NCBI GenBank assembly: GCA_027492035.1
Contig: JAOZFT010000004.1
Span: 496,001-560,000 of the forward strand
Direction of reading: 5' to 3'
Source: Thermoproteota archaeon
GTDB lineage: Archaea > Korarchaeota > JAOZGF01 > JAOZFZ01
Length of the DNA: 64,000 nt
The translations under genes were made by a program, and so were the position numbers. The notes beneath the pieces are model-generated. The model saw only the letters and a list, made by a program, of their open reading frames with translations. It searched no databases and was not told where the DNA came from. Shown here one piece after another: positions 61,876 through 64,000 of the stretch (its first letter is position 1; the number at the start of each line of letters is the position of its first letter).

Positions 61876-63402
61876 GTGACTAGTTATTTTTTGGGGCATG
61901 ATATAGGTACCGGGGAGCATAAAGCAGTAATTATGGATTGTGAAGGGAACATATTAGCTGTTTCAACAAGGAAATATGTGACTTACTACCCTAAACTTGG
62001 TTGGGCTGAACAGAAACCAGAAGATTGGTGGAAAACAATAATTGGAACCACAAGGGAACTGTTGAAGGAATCAAAAATTAACCCCTCCCAAATTAAGAGT
62101 TTAAGTTTCAGTACACACATGGTTGGGGTTTTACCTGTGGATAAAAACATTAAGCCTCTTCGTCATGCTATTATTTGGCTTGATTCAAGGGCTGAAGAGG
62201 AAGCTGATGAAATACTTGGCAAATTTGGTGTTGAAAACTTACTTAACTTGGTTGGAGGCTTACCTGGAGGAAAAGATGCGGTGTCAAAGATCTTGTGGCT
62301 GAAGAAAAATGAACCTGAAACCTACAGGAAAACCTACAAAATTTTGGATGTTAAAGACTACCTAATTTACCTTTTAACTGGGAAGATAGTTACAGACTAC
62401 TCATGCGCCTCTGTACGTGGAACTTTCAACATGGGGAAGAGAGTTTGGAGTGAAGAAATAGCTGAAGCAATAGGTGTACCTGTTTCTAAATATCCTGAAA
62501 TAAAAGAGTCAACAGAGACCGTAGGGACTTTAACACGTGAAGCAGCTGAAAAACTGGGCTTGAAAGAAGGTACCGTAGTGGTTAATGGAACAGGAGATGT
62601 TACAGCTGCCTGTGTAGGTTCAGGGGCTGTTGAACGAAACCGGTCGCACCTCTACCTTGGCTCATCTGGGTGGGTGGGAGTAATTTTAGGCAATAGATTA
62701 ATGTATGCAGACAGAGGGATGGGAACGATTTGTTCAGCTGATCCTGAAAACTGGTTACTGGTTGCTGAAACAGAAAGTGCAGGGGCGTGTCTAAAATGGT
62801 TTATTGAACAGTTTGGGTTAGAGGAAAGAGTTGAGGCTGAGAAAAGGGGCGTAAGTGTTTACAAAGTTTTTGATGAAAAGGCAGCTAAAACAATGCCAGG
62901 TTCAGGGAAAGTAATTTTTCTACCTTGGCTTTACGGTGAAAGGTCCCCTATCCCTGACATTTATGCAAGAGGGGGGTTTTTGAACATAAGTTTAAGCAAT
63001 AGAAAAGAGGAGTTGATGCGTTCCATACTTGAAGGGGTTGCTTTCAACTTTAAATGGATAATTGAAGGGTTAAGTGAAGTAAACATTGAACCTAAGGAAT
63101 TAAACGCGGTAGGTGGGGGGGCGTTAAGTGACTTATGGCTTCAAATAATTGCAGATGTTACAGGTAAGGAAATAAAGAAAATGGTTGACCCGCAGCAAGC
63201 AAGTTCAAGAGGGGCGGCTTTAATAGCAGCTATGGGTATAAATGCCATTAAGGGATTCAATGAAGTTGCGAAAATAGTGAAAACAGAAAAGATTTTCAAA
63301 CCAAGGGAGGAGTACATAGAAACTTATGAAAACCTTTATGAAAACTTTAAAGAATCTTATGAAGGATTAAGTGAAATATTTACGGCATTGAATTCTGAAT
63401 AA
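61876..63402 (+). CDS. FGGY-family carbohydrate kinase
   Basis: About 508 residues of the sugar/polyol kinase family. FLGHDIGTGEHKAVIMDCEG is the first phosphate loop, HAIIWLDSRAEEEA the substrate region, VVVNGTGDVTAACVGSGAVE and the C-terminal AVGGGALSDLWLQIIADVTG with QQASSRGAALIAA the nucleotide site. It resembles xylulokinases most, but many archaeal members have unknown substrates. I start at the GTG at 61876 because AAAGGGTG lies seven bases upstream and the 37 residues before it do not fit the family. No transporter or other sugar gene accompanies it. Confidence 0.88.
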   Translation: MTSYFLGHDIGTGEHKAVIMDCEGNILAVSTRKYVTYYPKLGWAEQKPEDWWKTIIGTTRELLKESKINPSQIKSLSFSTHMVGVLPVDKNIKPLRHAIIWLDSRAEEEADEILGKFGVENLLNLVGGLPGGKDAVSKILWLKKNEPETYRKTYKILDVKDYLIYLLTGKIVTDYSCASVRGTFNMGKRVWSEEIAEAIGVPVSKYPEIKESTETVGTLTREAAEKLGLKEGTVVVNGTGDVTAACVGSGAVERNRSHLYLGSSGWVGVILGNRLMYADRGMGTICSADPENWLLVAETESAGACLKWFIEQFGLEERVEAEKRGVSVYKVFDEKAAKTMPGSGKVIFLPWLYGERSPIPDIYARGGFLNISLSNRKEELMRSILEGVAFNFKWIIEGLSEVNIEPKELNAVGGGALSDLWLQIIADVTGKEIKKMVDPQQASSRGAALIAAMGINAIKGFNEVAKIVKTEKIFKPREEYIETYENLYENFKESYEGLSEIFTALNSE

Positions 63403-63665
63403 TTAGCTTCCTCCTTCCCTTTTTATCTTGGGCAGCAAGAGTGAAAAACATGTTTTGATAAATGGATCTTGGGAAATGTGGGGGCATTTACTTTTGGAAG
63501 TTCAGAAAAACGATAAATCAGTTTTTAACAAAGAAGGAAGAATATGTTAGCTTTGTCAAGGTTAAAATTTTTAACAGTTTTCTCATTCCTTCAACAACAA
63601 GCTCTTCCCTAAAGAAGGAAAGTGAAGATTTTAAATTAATTGTTTAGTGGGAAGAAGAATCCTTC

Positions 63666-64000
63666 CTATGTTTGCTGTAGTTCTCCATATTTATATTTCA
63701 TTTCAGCATGGGCAGCTGCTAACCTAGCTACAGGTATCCGGTAAGGGGATGCACTAACATAATTTAACCCTAGCCTGTGGCAGAACTCTATAGATTTAGG
63801 GTCTCCTCCATGTTCTCCACAAATCCCTATTTCCAGTTTCTTGTTTGCTTTCCTCCCTTTCGTTACAGCTATTCTCATTACTTCACCGACCCCTTTCTCG
63901 TCAAGGGTTTGAAACGGGTTATGTGGCAGAATTCCCTTCTCTAAATAAATGTTCAGGAATCTCCTTTCAGCGTCATCCCTGCTCATGCCCATCACTGTTT
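63666..64000 (-). CDS. ppdK: pyruvate,phosphate dikinase, C-terminal fragment
   Basis: The 3' end of a gene continuing beyond the right edge of the window. The visible residues are the PEP-binding barrel end of [24 protein letters not shown], then [20 protein letters not shown] with the catalytic Cys, and [19 protein letters not shown], the usual C-terminus. The [10 protein letters not shown] and CGEHGGDP motifs separate it from PEP synthase. The enzyme interconverts PEP and pyruvate, linking ApgM and the pyruvate:ferredoxin oxidoreductase. Confidence 0.93.
   Translation of the reverse strand, partial: TVMGMSRDDAERRFLNIYLEKGILPHNPFQTLDEKGVGEVMRIAVTKGRKANKKLEIGICGEHGGDPKSIEFCHRLGLNYVSASPYRIPVARLAAAHAEMKYKYGELQQT

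Noticed and set aside
63462-63647. 61-codon plus-strand frame between the FGGY kinase and ppdK
   Set aside because: No ribosome-binding site and no motif; the composition is that of non-coding AT-rich DNA.
61121-64000. Mobile element or provirus at the pseudogene and FGGY kinase
   Set aside because: No transposase, integrase, terminal repeat or target duplication is seen; the break in the surface gene is explained by single-base indels.

Overview
The window is AT-rich archaeal chromosome, densely packed with short intergenic gaps, many ATGA/GTGA/TTGA overlaps and frequent TTG or GTG starts behind Shine-Dalgarno-like GGAGG/GGTG stretches. The archaeal assignment rests on CDC48/VAT, archaeal-type phosphoglycerate mutase, geranylgeranyl reductase, archaeal inositol-1-phosphate synthase, archaemetzincin, F420-dependent NADP reductase, wyosine synthase Taw1, Thg1, and a short XPF nuclease without a helicase domain. 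The short XPF leans towards the TACK/Thermoproteota side (for example Bathyarchaeia-like), but the lineage cannot be fixed from this window. I see no rRNA, no convincing tRNA, no CRISPR array, no insertion sequence and no provirus; this looks like an ordinary chromosomal core with a few accessory pockets.

Layout. 0-3 kb: the end of a nucleoside phosphorylase, then moeA, a HAD phosphatase and a GuaA-like amidotransferase on the minus strand. 3-6 kb: an XPF nuclease and a large secreted beta-propeller/CARDB protein. 6-17 kb: CDC48, ArgS, ApgM, geranylgeranyl reductase, an XPB helicase, Fno, Upp, RlmE and a MoaD/ThiS-like sulfur carrier. 17-22 kb: inositol-1-phosphate synthase, phosphoglycolate phosphatase, archaemetzincin, and an orphan winged-helix regulator whose C-terminus looks like a CARF ligand-binding domain, flanked by long empty AT-rich stretches. 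22-25 kb: an amino-acid kinase and the four-subunit 2-oxoacid (probably pyruvate):ferredoxin oxidoreductase. 25-32 kb: a membrane protein/HTH pair, HAD-Thg1, a methyltransferase, a four-CBS protein with a ribosome-hibernation-factor-like tail, and an M20 peptidase. 32-38 kb: an ABC exporter cassette, a PLD-type nuclease, a deacetylase-family protein and a mevalonate-kinase homologue lacking two catalytic residues.

38-44 kb is a coherent tungsto/molybdopterin island: a ModE-type regulator, a Mop-type oxyanion-binding protein, moaE-moaC-moaA, a tungsten-type aldehyde:ferredoxin oxidoreductase and its polyferredoxin. MoeA at 0.2 kb and the MoaD-like protein at 17 kb are probably used by the same pathway. 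44-51 kb: an unknown conserved protein, a flippase-like membrane protein, Taw1, a GT-C-like membrane glycosyltransferase with an extra C-terminal domain, and a Gfo/Idh oxidoreductase; together these suggest surface glycan work. 51-54 kb: a PadR-regulated ABC exporter with a palindrome in its promoter. 54-64 kb: Xaa-Pro dipeptidase, SucCD, a tRNA thiolase, a second CARDB surface protein sharing its C-terminal module with the one at 4-6 kb, HisC, a frameshifted third CARDB-like gene, an FGGY kinase and the end of pyruvate,phosphate dikinase.

Together the genes suggest an anaerobe using ferredoxin-linked oxidation of 2-oxoacids and aldehydes, F420/NADP exchange, substrate-level phosphorylation by succinyl-CoA synthetase, and heavily modified tRNA. 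The best leads for undescribed biology are the catalytically altered mevalonate-kinase homologue, the CBS-HPF-like protein, the orphan CARF-like regulator, and the CARDB surface-protein family with its shared C-terminal domain.
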